Shown: piece after piece, positions 54,469 to 64,000 of the stretch | Position numbering within the stretch: position 1 is the first letter of the stretch | Layout: every line of letters starts with the position of its first letter | Program-made: the position numbers and the translations under genes | The notes under the pieces: generated by a model | Database searches by the model: none | What the model was told of the DNA's origin: nothing | Seen by the model: the letters and a program-made list of their open reading frames with translations, nothing else | From: Salticus scenicus | Lineage: Eukaryota > Arthropoda > Arachnida > Araneae > Salticidae | Assembly: GCA_963930645.1 (NCBI GenBank) | Contig: OZ005649.1 | Span: 82,456,126-82,520,125 of the forward strand | Length of the DNA stretch: 64,000 nucleotides | Direction of reading: 5' to 3'

Positions 54469-56289
54469 TTAAAGATGTTTTATTTGACAAAAGTCTCTAT
54501 GTGAAGATGGTTACTCTGAACCCCATGGATAAATATTGCAGTTTATTCCTCAAATAGTTAAGGCTTTCATTAAATTTTAAAATTCCTTTCAAATAATTAC
54601 TCAGAGAACTGCAGCCCTTATCACATTCTAGAACTCACTGCATTTTGAGTAGTCCTGTGTCTGTAAATTTTATGAATACTTACTACCAAACAATGTATTT
54701 AAACTAAGCACAGCACAAGGAGAAAAAAAAAAATAATGAATACATGACACAACTTGAAATGCAATTCAAGTCATATCTGAACATAGAACTGATATATCAA
54801 GAATTCTATGGACTTATAAACAAAGGATAAATATTTTCTTACCATAGTGTGATACTTGCTTTTGCTTTCATGAATATAATGTTACACTGTAAGATGTACC
54901 AGAAAATTCACCCATAAACACAATACAATGAATAATTTTGTATGTCCCAGTACACGAACCATTTATGTTATTTCAATAAGAAGTTTCAAGAAGCATCCCC
55001 ATATCATAGAGATTTAAAATACGAAGTTTGTACTTTCTGTTGATATTTGTTCTAGAGTTTATGTTGATACCACACTCACAGACACACATAAACGAACTAC
55101 TAAAATCCTAGTTTTTGGATTCAGGAGACCTCAAAATATGTAAATATCAAAATCTCAATTATGAGAATTTGATTTTAAAACAATATTTTTTCAGTTACTA
55201 TTACATGTGAGAAAGTAAAAATATATAAGAAATAAAAAGAAATCCATTAAAAAATACTAGTATTACATCTTTGAACAAAATGAGAACTACCAGAAAATAT
55301 GCATTTAAACAATTTATAAATTATTTATTTATACTTTCAGGTTTCATAAGTAAAAATTTGGTTTAAATTAATTCAGTATTTCAGAAATTATCATCATGGC
55401 AAATTTCTGATTACATACAAAATAAGTGATAGCAATAGGCAAAAAAGTTTAAAAAAAATATTTGAAATTTTTTATGAATTAGGAAAAATTATATGCAAAC
55501 CATTTATGGGCTTTAGTACTTGCTCTTTTTTTTTTTTTTTTTTTAAAGCTTATATTCAAACTGACAATGTAAGAATTTTTTAATGAGGATAAAAAAAAAA
55601 AGAAAAGAAAAAGAAAAAACAAGTATTTTATATGAATTATAAAGAAAAAATTTATTAAGACTAAATTGAGTCGTAAAAATCTGATCAAAAGTTAGGTATC
55701 AAAAATAATACCTCAATGCAATTTTAAGGTCACCAAATTTAAATTTCTAGGTGCAAAATGTGCCTAACAACGGCTAATTACCTTGCTGCCATGGTCACCA
55801 AACGTAAAACAACAAATAAATAAATTTATTTTTAAGACTGATAAAACAAACATTTAAAATTGTAAATAAATGACTATTATGATTAATGTCCAACAAAATA
55901 TTTAACTTTTGATGATATTTATTCCAGGGTTGGGTTTTTGACATGACAAGGGTTTAAACCGTCAAAAACTCGTCAGAAACCTCAACCATCAAACTTCGAA
56001 ATCTATAAATGAGCTTGAATCTGGTTAAAATAGTAATATTTGCCAGAAAGTTAATAAGTATTATGCTGTTTATAAATTTAAAAAATTTAAAATACTTGTA
56101 GATGATAATTAATAAAAATTTAAGTAAATATACTGGTTTTAAAAATAAGAAATATATTATACATAGACATATTTTGTATCATGTTTATTTATATTAATAT
56201 TTATGAAATTATAAAATTCCAAAGTTACTTAGGAATTTTAACTTAAGCCAAATGTTAAAAACATAGGAAAACTTTTTTTTTTTACAGTA
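54469..56289. other. AT-rich spacer with an R1 partial copy
   Basis: About 54935-55215 is a minus-strand partial copy of dispersed repeat R1 (ends TTTCAGTTACTATTACATGT then GAGAAAGTAAAA). The rest is low complexity, with poly-T near 55527-55544. Confidence 0.5.
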
Positions 56290-56895
56290 GAATATAATAT
56301 ATCACGTGGGCAGTAAGTTAATATGAAATTATAATTTGATTACATTGTATAAATTATAATTGTAGTACATATACTAAAAAAAAATGTATATTTTAATATA
56401 ACTAATTTAAATATCTCTGTAAAAAGTCTTTATAAAGTCTAAAAAGTTTCACAAAAACATTCTCAGTTAAATTCAATGAAATTGTCATTACACAGAGAAG
56501 TATTAAATTGTGGATGTGGCTTTTTAAAATAGTAAAACATAGTGTGTGAATTTTATCCTTTTATAGCGTATTGACTCTAACAGATTTTATATTAATGACT
56601 TATCTTTGATTATATATCTTTGAACTTATATATTTTAACGAAAAATTTTACTATACCTATATCTCTGATGAAGACTCGATGATAAAGAGTTGAAAGCTAA
56701 GAAGAAATATATAACTAGTTGAAATGTTTTAATGTATAAACTGAGAATGTTTCTGTGAAACTTTTTAGACTTTATAAACACTTTTTACGATTGTAATGTG
56801 AGATATTTAAATTGGTTATATTAAAATAATACATTGTTTTAGGTTATGTACTATAATTATAAGTTAATGCGAATTTGAAAATAATTATATTTATA
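56290..56895. repeat. Inverted-repeat element with a hammerhead-like core
   Basis: Left arm (about 56290-56470) and right arm (about 56733-56895) are inverted copies sharing ACTGAGAATGTTT, GTGAAACTTTTTAGACTTTA and GAGATATTTAAATTGGTTAT. The loop contains CTGATGA (56665-56671), a GACTC/GAGTT stem and GAAA (56692-56695), a possible hammerhead core, but no convincing stem III or cleavage site. Confidence 0.6.
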
Positions 56896-57473
56896 ATCAA
56901 TATTTACTACACTTATCATTTAATAATAATTTATCTATTTATTATTATTATTACTGATTGTATAAATATTTGTACCTGTTTACAGTTTGAACTAATAAAT
57001 TTAAAACAAATCTGTACAAGTAAATATTAAATTAATTTATACAAGTCCAGAAAGCGTTTATATTTCTCTTGTCTTATGGTAATTATGAGAATTTACGAAG
57101 CAATTCAAGCTTGTTTAACATTCAGAATTATTGCTTTTTTGCAAAAACTCGCAATATCAGCAGTCATTAAAAAAAAAAAAAAAAAACTAAAATATTTAAA
57201 TATAAAATGTTAGGCTATACATTTTTATTTTATTGGTTAAATACATAATATTAAAAAAAAAAAATACTAAAAAATATATATATATACAATGTTGTATTAC
57301 AAATAAAATGATTTATCATCAAAATTATGTATCAATGATTTATAAATAATGAATTTTTAGAAGCCTAAAGTTTTGTTTTTATATTTATCAAAATGTTATA
57401 ACCAATGTTTCTCCAAAAACATGAATCTGTTTACTTTTTAAACCATACTTATCAGGTATAGAGGTGAAACTGG
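56896..57473. other. AT-rich spacer
   Basis: A runs near 57171-57187 and 57252-57264. No gene seen. Confidence 0.5.
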
Positions 57474-57969
57474 GTCCTTTAAAGGACCCTTCACAAACTT
57501 TTTTATCCTAAAACAGGACCCTTCTCAAAATTTTTTTCCTGAAAAAAGACCCTTCACAAAAATTTTCCTCTTAAAAAGAGACCTTTGATAAATCTCACCA
57601 TTTCGAAAACTAATTTTCCAAGCACCTAATGTGTAGCAAATGGTTACATAGTAATCTGAAGTACTTTGCTATATTTTCTTCAAAAAGCTGCTATTCAGTT
57701 TCTAATTTAAAAAAAGGTTTCTGTGCATGTGCATATGTGTGACTTTAGTTCTATAAAAGTGAAGCATCATCGTCTAAAATGAAACCTTACTTTAATTGTA
57801 ATTTTATTTTGTAAAATTACATTTTTTTTTTTTCTTAAAGAAGGATACTAGCCGAAAAGTTCAATAGGACTTTATTTTCCTACTAATATTTAATTCACAA
57901 AATTACGTGCAGAATTTTCTCAATTTCTCAAAAACAGGACCCTGTCTGAAAGTCTGGACAGACCCCTAA
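57474..57969 (-). mobile_element. hAT MITE, second copy, opposite orientation
   Basis: On the minus strand it starts AGGGGTCTGTCCAGACTTTC and shares ACGTAATTTTGTGAAT and the GGGTCCTTTT/GTGAAATTGTGAA subrepeats with 48918-49460. The far end is truncated or rearranged at an 18-bp perfect palindrome, GGGTCCTTTAAAGGACCC (57474-57491). No target duplication found. Confidence 0.7.
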
Positions 57970-58086
57970 CCTTATTAAAAACAACTATATTTTTAAAGTA
58001 TCATAAAACTAAGTTTAACATATACTACTGTAAAAGCACTTATTTTCGCGAGCCCACCGTAATGGCAAAAATTTAAGCCTCGTGAA

Positions 58087-58120
<34 letters not shown>

Positions 58121-59813
58121 CCGCAGCAAATAATAATAAAAAAACAGAAATTTTTCAATTACCAAAGCTCACTTTCATTGACGGTCCGAATACGAGAAAA
58201 GTGAAGGGGGGTGGGGTGATTACATTTTCGGTGCAAAAGGGGGGTTCAGAAGTCCCTAGTTTGTTAAACAGCACAAGAAAAAAAGGATTACGAAAAGAAA
58301 ATTGTTTGGGGTGGAATGTGCGCGTTGAGCCAAAACCAAAGCATATCTGACCTTTGGCCAAAGCCAAAGTTGATGTATAAGCATCGTTGTAAGCACAAAT
58401 TGTTTTTAGAGTGATGAGGAGGTGGGGACGAACTTTTTGGACAAAAGGAAATTTCTTAAGAACAAAAGAGGTTCTATATTTAGGTACTTTTCAATTCAAC
58501 GTTAGGATTTTTCAATTTTCAGTTATTTAGTTTTCAAAAAATCTTTATAAATTATATTTTGTTAAATTAAGTTTTTATATAACAATTAAATTTTAAATAT
58601 AGGTTTTTGACATAATGGTTTTAACCATCAAAAACTGTCACGTGTCAAAAGCCTGCCAACCCTGATTTACTCTAATTACCGAGCATAATGGCAGACTAAC
58701 TTATTTCTCTCTTAAAAAAAAAAAAAAAAAAAAAAAAATCCACAGAAGAACAGATTTCATTTTAAAGGTGGCCTAGCTGTTTTTTAATATTCAACATTTA
58801 TTGTTTATACGTTTGTATGTAGATAATATAGAGATATTTTCCATTAAATGTTATATTTTAAAGTTTCCCATAGTACACAATCTATTAAATAGTGCTATTT
58901 GTAAAACTATGTTATTACAAAGACTATACTATTCTTTAGATTGATATGTGGAATTTTGAAATAAATGTAAATTATTTCAAATAATAATGCTCGAATCAAC
59001 TAACAAAAAATTGCAAATTAGTCGATCTTTTTTTTTTTTTCCAATTACTCTCTCGAAGCCCGATTAAGATTTTTTTGACCCTGTAAAATTTACATTCAAT
59101 TTAAAAATACAAGCTAACTGTTTTCAAAAAATAACTGAATGGAGAAATGCGATCTCATAAGATTTTATCATCAATATGAATTACAAGGAAATTCACATAA
59201 AACTGTCAAATGTATTAAAATATTTAAAAGAAAGAGAGAGAAACTTTATGATTTAACACTGAAAACAATAATTAATTTTAGTGTTCATAAATGAAATCGT
59301 GGGGGAAAAATAAATAACATGGTAAGAGCTAATTTGCTTATATTATTTAAACGTTTATATTATTAGGAGTATAACATATATCGAATTTAAAATGCATTTC
59401 AAAGAAGAATAAAAATGCTTTTATCTTTAAATATATGACTGCTTAAAAAACTCGAAATCTTAAAAAAACCTTTTATTTCTTTAAAATAATTGATTTTTCC
59501 AGGAAAAATTACATTAAATGAAATTAATATTAAAATGTAAACAAAATTGGGATAAATTCTGGGACAATTTCATCGTAGCAACAAAAACCAAGAAAAGTAC
59601 ATGGACTACATAATTGATTAAATAACTGACAAAATTTAAACAAACTGCTACATTTGTTATTTATTTTTTTTTTTCAAAAACAAAAAATAAACGTTTCGTA
59701 TATAGTAAATAATATTTAAAACAGACTTACTTCAAAATCTTAGTACTATAAAGTCACAGCTGTCAATAAATAATAAATAAACACAAAAGTAAACAAACGC
59801 TCAGCATCTTGAC
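57970..59813. other. Non-coding spacer
   Basis: Poly-T at about 58090-58120 and poly-A near 58715-58738. A G-rich segment at 58200-58260 has only a chance frame. No gene recognised. Confidence 0.5.
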
Positions 59814-59990
59814 AAAATTTGCGCATGCGTAGGAAAAGATTAGTTGTAAATTTAAATAATGGGTGTGACCACGCCAAGGAGGTTTAATATATGGAGTGGG
59901 TCTTCTTCTACTACTCAACGCTACCGGGGGTGAAGCCGTGCCACACCCCCTATCTCGCTCAAGACATTGCCGCTCGTAATAGAAATACAT
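59814..59990 (-). promoter_or_regulatory. CpG-containing promoter-like island
   Basis: Markedly more GC and CpG than the surrounding DNA. It includes TTGCGCATGCGTA, one base from the NRF1 consensus (YGCGCAYGCGCR), plus CACGCC/GGCGTGG boxes and GGCGGCTT-like content. No coding domain is seen in the short minus-strand frame over it. It could be the start region of a minus-strand gene such as the zinc-finger gene at 50147-51376, or of a divergent gene. Function is inferred. Confidence 0.3.
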
Positions 59991-60780
59991 GCATTTGTTT
60001 GTGTTGAAAACTGCTTAATTGAAAATATTTTCATAATTTGTGACATTTGAGCCGAAGTTAAATTTAATGTTAATGTGTTAGAGATCGTTCTGATCGTGGT
60101 CTCGAGTAATTTTCGATTTTTACTTTTAAAATAATCCTTAAATTCTGAAGCACATGTTTGTATGCTATATTGATTTTATTTGCGTGATTTATTTATTTAT
60201 TTTTTTAAGGGTGAATGTTTGGAATAAAATTGGGATTCATGTTTTATTATGTTTCAGAATTGGATTAGTCTAACTCAAAGCTCTTTTTAATCGAAAACAT
60301 TCTTTGAAGTTTCATTAATTGATCTATCCAAAAGTTTGCATTAGATTATGTTAAAAACAAGATCATAATTTTGCATGGTTTTATTTATTTTGATCATATT
60401 AGAGCATCGTTACAAAAAATAGCTTTAATAGATATTATAATTAATGAATTATAAATATTTTTTATTATTATTTTATGACTGCATATCAATTTCATATGAC
60501 TGCTTAGCCTAAATAAAATTACATATTTTTCAAATCAGAGTATTGAACCTGCTCACATTAAATTATATATTCTCTCCACATGTGAAAAGTTTTTCTCGCT
60601 AAAATTTCAAGTGTTTTTTAACGAATTCATAATCACTCATGGGAGTATTCTATTCTATAGCATGTTATCTTTTTTGTTCAAACATGGGTATAAAACTTTT
60701 TTTTTTTTTATCCTGAATAAAAATAAATAAATAAAAACTTCTCTTTCAGAATCTAGATTTTTTAATTTATTATTATTATT
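59991..60780. other. AT-rich spacer
   Basis: No gene recognised. Confidence 0.5.
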
Positions 60781-60781
60781 A

Positions 60782-60791
60782 TTTATTTATT
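60782..60791 (-). terminator. Poly(A) signals after the terminal exon
   Basis: Overlapping AATAAA motifs on the minus strand about 85-95 bases after the stop at 60874. Their distance fits a 3' UTR end. Confidence 0.4.
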
Positions 60792-60873
60792 TTTAATGAC
60801 TGCAGAATTGTTATTGAGTGCATGTGAGTGTTTTTATATCTCATACCTCAGTGACATTGCTCCAGCTAAATTT

Positions 60874-61016
60874 TTATGTCTTCATCATCTTCATGAATTC
60901 CAAATGAAGTTGTGACAGTTGATCTTTCTCATATTCTATATCACCTGGTCTGTTCTCTGCTGTCAGTAAGTATGCATGTTCATGATAGCCATGCGGATAA
61001 TTGTTTTTCCCCTTAC
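60874..61016 (-). CDS. Terminal exon of an unidentified spliced gene
   Basis: On the minus strand a TTAAGTCAG acceptor is followed at 61016 by an open frame reading KGKNNYPHGYHEHAYLL, then TAENRPGDIEYEKDQLSQL and ending HLEFMKMMKT before the stop (60874-60876). Composition is that of a real, charged protein end rather than chance AT-rich frames. A poly(A) signal lies about 90 bases downstream. I do not recognise the protein. The rest of the gene must lie beyond the tandem array to the right, outside this window. The first 30 or so bases of the exon, with its acceptor, are repeated in each array unit. Confidence 0.5.
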
Positions 61017-61604
61017 CTGACTTAAGTTTTGGAAAGATTGAAAATAGATAACAATAGATAAATTGCATAATATAAAGATATAATAAAACCTATATCAGAG
61101 AAACTTAGATAGTTTCTGTCAGGTCTGTTTGATTGTGTATTTAATCTAAAAAATTTTAAAATCTAAATTTTCAAGGCTGTAATTATACTTTTTAACTCCC
61201 CACCCCGCCCCTCCCCCCCAAATAATAATAATAATAATAATTTTACACTTCCAAAAGTTTGTGTAATCAATTTCTCATCTCCAAATACTTTACAACACAA
61301 ATTTTCAAGGCCATGTTAGGAACAAATATTTTGCATGTATATCGAATCATAATAATCAATCAACGTAAAAATATCAGAATGAAAACTGAAAAAAGCCTTT
61401 GTAGGGTAAAATATAGGCTCGGGCTGGCTAATATAAATATGAAGAATTATAAAATAATTTTATTTGTTTATATTATAGATCTTAGTTCTGATCATAACTT
61501 TAAGATACATGAAAATAAAATTATTTTAGGTCAAAATTTCCTAGACCGCAAAGGAAAACTTTTTCAATCAGTCTTGGTAATTTGATGTGTTTGGTGTTTT
61601 GGGA

Positions 61605-61919
61605 TGGATGGTTGGGTTTTACGTCGCACTAGTGCTGCGCAGATGGGCAAATGGCGACGGTCTGGGACACCCCCCTAGAGGTTGTCCGGAGACATGCCAT
61701 CGCAATTTTGATCCTCCACGGAAGGGATGGCTCTCCCGCTTCGGTGACCCCCAGAGGTATAATTTTTGATGGGAACATGGAGGACATTGCGGCCACGACC
61801 GATTTTACGTGCACCAGCCACCATTAGTGTACACGAAGGTCTTTTACCGGCTCGAGTACCGAACCCGCAATCTTCCAATTACGAGGCCGGCGCTCTACCG
61901 ACTGGGCTACCGCGGCCCC
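61605..61919 (-). mobile_element. tRNA-derived SINE, unit 1, 315 bp
   Basis: Direct repeats TTGGTGTTTTGGGA flank it (61591-61604 and 61920-61933), a 14-bp target duplication. On the minus strand it starts GGGGCCGCGGTAGCCCAGTC with an A box (61890-61909) and a B box GGTTCGGTACTCG (61853-61865). The tRNA-like head has a CTCGTAA anticodon loop, so a threonine-type (CGT) tRNA is a possible ancestor. It inserted into an older dispersed repeat before the array amplified. Confidence 0.85.
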
Positions 61920-61933
61920 TTGGTGTTTTGGGA

Positions 61934-62087
61934 GTAAGGCTGATTGACTACTCTAGGGACCTAGGCCTGAAGAGAAATGCCCTGTGTGAGGGTCTTCCTA
62001 AGGACCCCTAGCACATATACACGCAAGTTTCGGAGAAAATCACAGAAAACTCCGAAGGGCTAGGCTGACGAGCGTGACCTGGGATCA
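61934..62087 (+). repeat. Older SINE-like repeat interrupted by the tRNA SINE, unit 1
   Basis: GTAAGGCTGATTGACTACTC, then GGACCTAGGCCTGAAGAG and CTTCCTAAGGACCCCTAGC, matches 48391-48488 and the split copy around the hAT complex. The longer tail here (to GTGACCTGGGATCAATA) is absent in the 48391 copy. Confidence 0.65.
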
Positions 62088-62119
62088 ATAGCCATGCGGA
62101 TAATTGTTTTTCCCCTTAC
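62088..62119 (-). pseudogene. Duplicated partial exon, unit 2
   Basis: Copy of the acceptor and first 32 bases of the terminal exon. Beyond 62088 it runs into repeat DNA, so the coding end is lost. If spliced, it would give a truncated tail. Confidence 0.6.
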
Positions 62120-62716
62120 CTGACTTAAGTTTTGGAAAGATTGAAAATAGATAACAATAGATAAATTGCATAATATAAAGATATAATAAAACCTATATCC
62201 GAGAAACTTAGATAGTTTCTGTCAGGTCTGTTTGATTGTGTATTTAATCTAAAAAATTTTAAAATCTAAATTTTCAAGGCTGTAATTATACTTTTTAACT
62301 CCCCACCCCGCCCCTCCCCCCCAAATAATAATAATAATAATAATAATAATAATTTTACACTTCCAAAAGTTTGTGTAATCAATTTCTCATCTCCAAATAC
62401 TTTACAACACAAATTTTCAAGGCCATGTTAGGAACAAATATTTTGCATGTATATCGAATCATAATAATCAATCAACGTAAAAATATCAGAATGAAAACTG
62501 AAAAAAGCCTTTGTAGGGTAAAATATAGGCTCGGGCTGGCTAATATAAATATGAAGAATTATAAAATAATTTTATTTGTTTATATTATAGATCTTAGTTC
62601 TGATCATAACTTTAAGATACATGAAAATAAAATTATTTTAGGTCAAAATTACCTAGACCGCAAAGGAAAACTTTTTCAATCAGTCTTGGTAATTTGATGT
62701 GTTTGGTGTTTTGGGA

Positions 62717-63031
62717 TGGATGGTTGGGTTTTACGTCGCACTAGTGCTGCGCAGATGGGCAAATGGCGACGGTCTGGGACACCCCCCTAGAGGTTGTCCG
62801 GAGACATGCCATCGCAATTTTGATCCTCCACGGAAGGGATGGCTCTCCCGCTTCGGTGACCCCCAGAGGTATAATTTTTGATGGGAACATGGAGGACATT
62901 GCGGCCACGACCGATTTTACGTGCACCAGCCACCATTAGTGTACACGAAGGTCTTTTACCGGCTCGAGTACCGAACCCGCAATCTTCCAATTACGAGGCC
63001 GGCGCTCTACCGACTGGGCTACCGCGGCCCC
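62717..63031 (-). mobile_element. tRNA-derived SINE, unit 2
   Basis: Same as the unit 1 copy, displaced by 1112 bases, with the same 14-bp flanking repeats. Duplicated with the array, not a separate insertion. Confidence 0.85.
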
Positions 63032-63199
63032 TTGGTGTTTTGGGAGTAAGGCTGATTGACTACTCTAGGGACCTAGGCCTGAAGAGAAATGCCCTCTGTG
63101 AGGGTCTTCCTAAGGACCCCTAGCCCATATACACGCAAGTTTCGGAGAAAATCACAGAAAACTCCGAAGGGCTAGGCTGACGAGCGTGACCTGGGATCA

Positions 63200-63231
63200 A
63201 TACCCATGCGGATAATTGTTTTTCCCCTTAC
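63200..63231 (-). pseudogene. Duplicated partial exon, unit 3
   Basis: As in unit 2, with one substitution near its edge (ACCCATG in place of AGCCATG). Confidence 0.6.
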
Positions 63232-63828
63232 CTGACTTAAGTTTTGGAAAGATTGAAAATAGATAACAATAGATAAATTGCATAATATAAAGATATAATA
63301 AAACCTATATCCGAGAAACTTAGATAGTTTCTGTCAGGTCTGTTTGATTGTGTATTTAATCTAAAAAATTTTAAAATCTAAATTTTCAAGGCTGTAATTA
63401 TACTTTTTAACTCCCCACCCCGCCCCTCCCCCCCAAATAATAATAATAATAATAATAATAATAATTTTACACTTCCAAAAGTTTGTGTAATCAATTTCTC
63501 ATCTCCAAATACTTTACAACACAAATTTTCAAGGCCATGTTAGGAACAAATATTTTGCATGTATATCGAATCATAATAATCAATCAACGTAAAAATATCA
63601 GAATGAAAACTGAAAAAAGCCTTTGTAGGGTAAAATATAGGCTCGGGCTGGCTAATATAAATATGAAGAATTATAAAATAATTTTATTTGTTTATATTAT
63701 AGATCTTAGTTCTGATCATAACTTTAAGATACATGAAAATAAAATTATTTTAGGTCAAAATTTCCTAGACCGCAAAGGAAAACTTTTTCAATCAGTCTTG
63801 GTAATTTGATGTGTTTGGTGTTTTGGGA

Positions 63829-64000
63829 TGGATGGTTGGGTTTTACGTCGCACTAGTGCTGCGCAGATGGGCAAATGGCGACGGTCTGGGACACCCCCCT
63901 AGAGGTTGTCCGGAGACATGCCATCGCAATTTTGATCCTCCACGGAAGGGATGGCTCTCCCGCTTCGGTGACCCCCAGAGGTATAATTTTTGATGGGAAC
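63829..64000 (-). mobile_element. tRNA-derived SINE, unit 3, cut by the window end
   Basis: Identical in register to the unit 1 and 2 copies. The tRNA-like head lies beyond the window. Confidence 0.8.

Larger units (their letters stand above)
60985..64000. repeat. Tandem array, 1103-1112-bp unit, at least 2.7 copies
   Basis: Units start at 60985, 62088 and 63200 with ATAGCCATGCGGATAATTG (third unit ATACCCATG...). They are almost identical. The nine-base length difference lies in an AAT microsatellite (about 61222-61242 against 62324-62353). Each unit contains, left to right: the first part of the terminal exon with its acceptor (minus), intron-like DNA, a C-rich/AAT tract, a tRNA-derived SINE and an older SINE-like repeat. 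The array runs off the window. Confidence 0.95.

Noticed and set aside
58155..58367. 70-codon minus-strand frame in a G-rich stretch
   Set aside because: No domain and no splice or poly(A) context.
61259..61585. 108-codon frame repeated three times at 1112-bp spacing
   Set aside because: It repeats only because the whole DNA unit is tandemly duplicated. It is AT-driven, lacks a domain, and overlaps intron-like DNA of a minus-strand gene.
61853..61919. Functional tRNA gene
   Set aside because: The tRNA-like head is part of a 315-bp SINE with target duplications, and stems are imperfect.

Overview
The window looks like AT-rich, intron-rich, repeat-dense nuclear DNA of an invertebrate, most likely an arthropod. 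A chelicerate such as a spider is my guess from the repeat style; no host gene here proves it. There is no sign of bacterial or organellar DNA. Nearly all recognisable coding sequence belongs to mobile elements. Host coding evidence is limited to two intronless C2H2 zinc-finger genes on the minus strand (11084-12097 and 50147-51376) and a probable terminal exon of an unidentified spliced gene (60874-61016, minus).

Layout. 1-10.7 kb holds Helitron-like non-autonomous elements (TC...CTAG ends), a 2-kb segment bounded by inverted clusters of a 15-bp motif (4541-6566), degenerate tandem repeats and small inverted-repeat elements. 10.9-12.2 kb is the first zinc-finger gene. 12.2-16 kb holds an inverted-repeat element and another Helitron-like copy.

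16041-36539 reads best as one hAT-type insertion swollen by later insertions. Its ends are TAGNGATGTGGG-like, it is flanked by 8-bp near-duplicates, and it splits an older dispersed repeat. Inside lie a 5-kb inverted pair of Helitron-like arms (17533-22481), a young Ty3/gypsy retrotransposon on the minus strand with nearly identical LTRs (22707-29374), an apparently intact piggyBac transposon with TTAA sites and a 575-aa transposase (29552-32537), two tandem 213-bp Tc1/mariner MITEs that share one TA, a palindromic element and a decayed THAP-like coding remnant.

36.5-50 kb contains further MITEs (pogo/Tigger-like, Tc1/mariner with a transposase C-terminal remnant, a TTAA-flanked element carrying its own retroposed insertion, and a hAT MITE with a perfect 8-bp target duplication) and 172-bp and 120-bp tandem repeats. 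50-51.4 kb is the second zinc-finger gene, with a decayed finger fragment just beyond its poly(A) signal. 52.4-53.6 kb is a Penelope-like retroelement remnant: an end-inverted 565-bp palindrome with a hammerhead-ribozyme-like core on each arm, a GIY-YIG C-terminal coding fragment, and a third hammerhead-like core downstream. 54-60 kb is AT-rich with inverted repeats and a CpG-containing promoter-like island near 59.8 kb. From 60985 to the window end runs a tandem array (period 1103-1112 bp). It starts inside the unidentified terminal exon, and each unit carries a tRNA-derived SINE with 14-bp target duplications.

How the parts relate: the zinc-finger proteins are probable nuclear DNA-binding regulators. 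The gypsy element has LTR promoter, tRNA-Leu-type primer site, Gag, -1 frameshift, Pol and polypurine tract. The piggyBac element has ends and transposase together, so it may be autonomous. The many MITEs have no transposase here and would depend on enzymes encoded elsewhere. All calls come from reading the sequence by eye; no database search was run.
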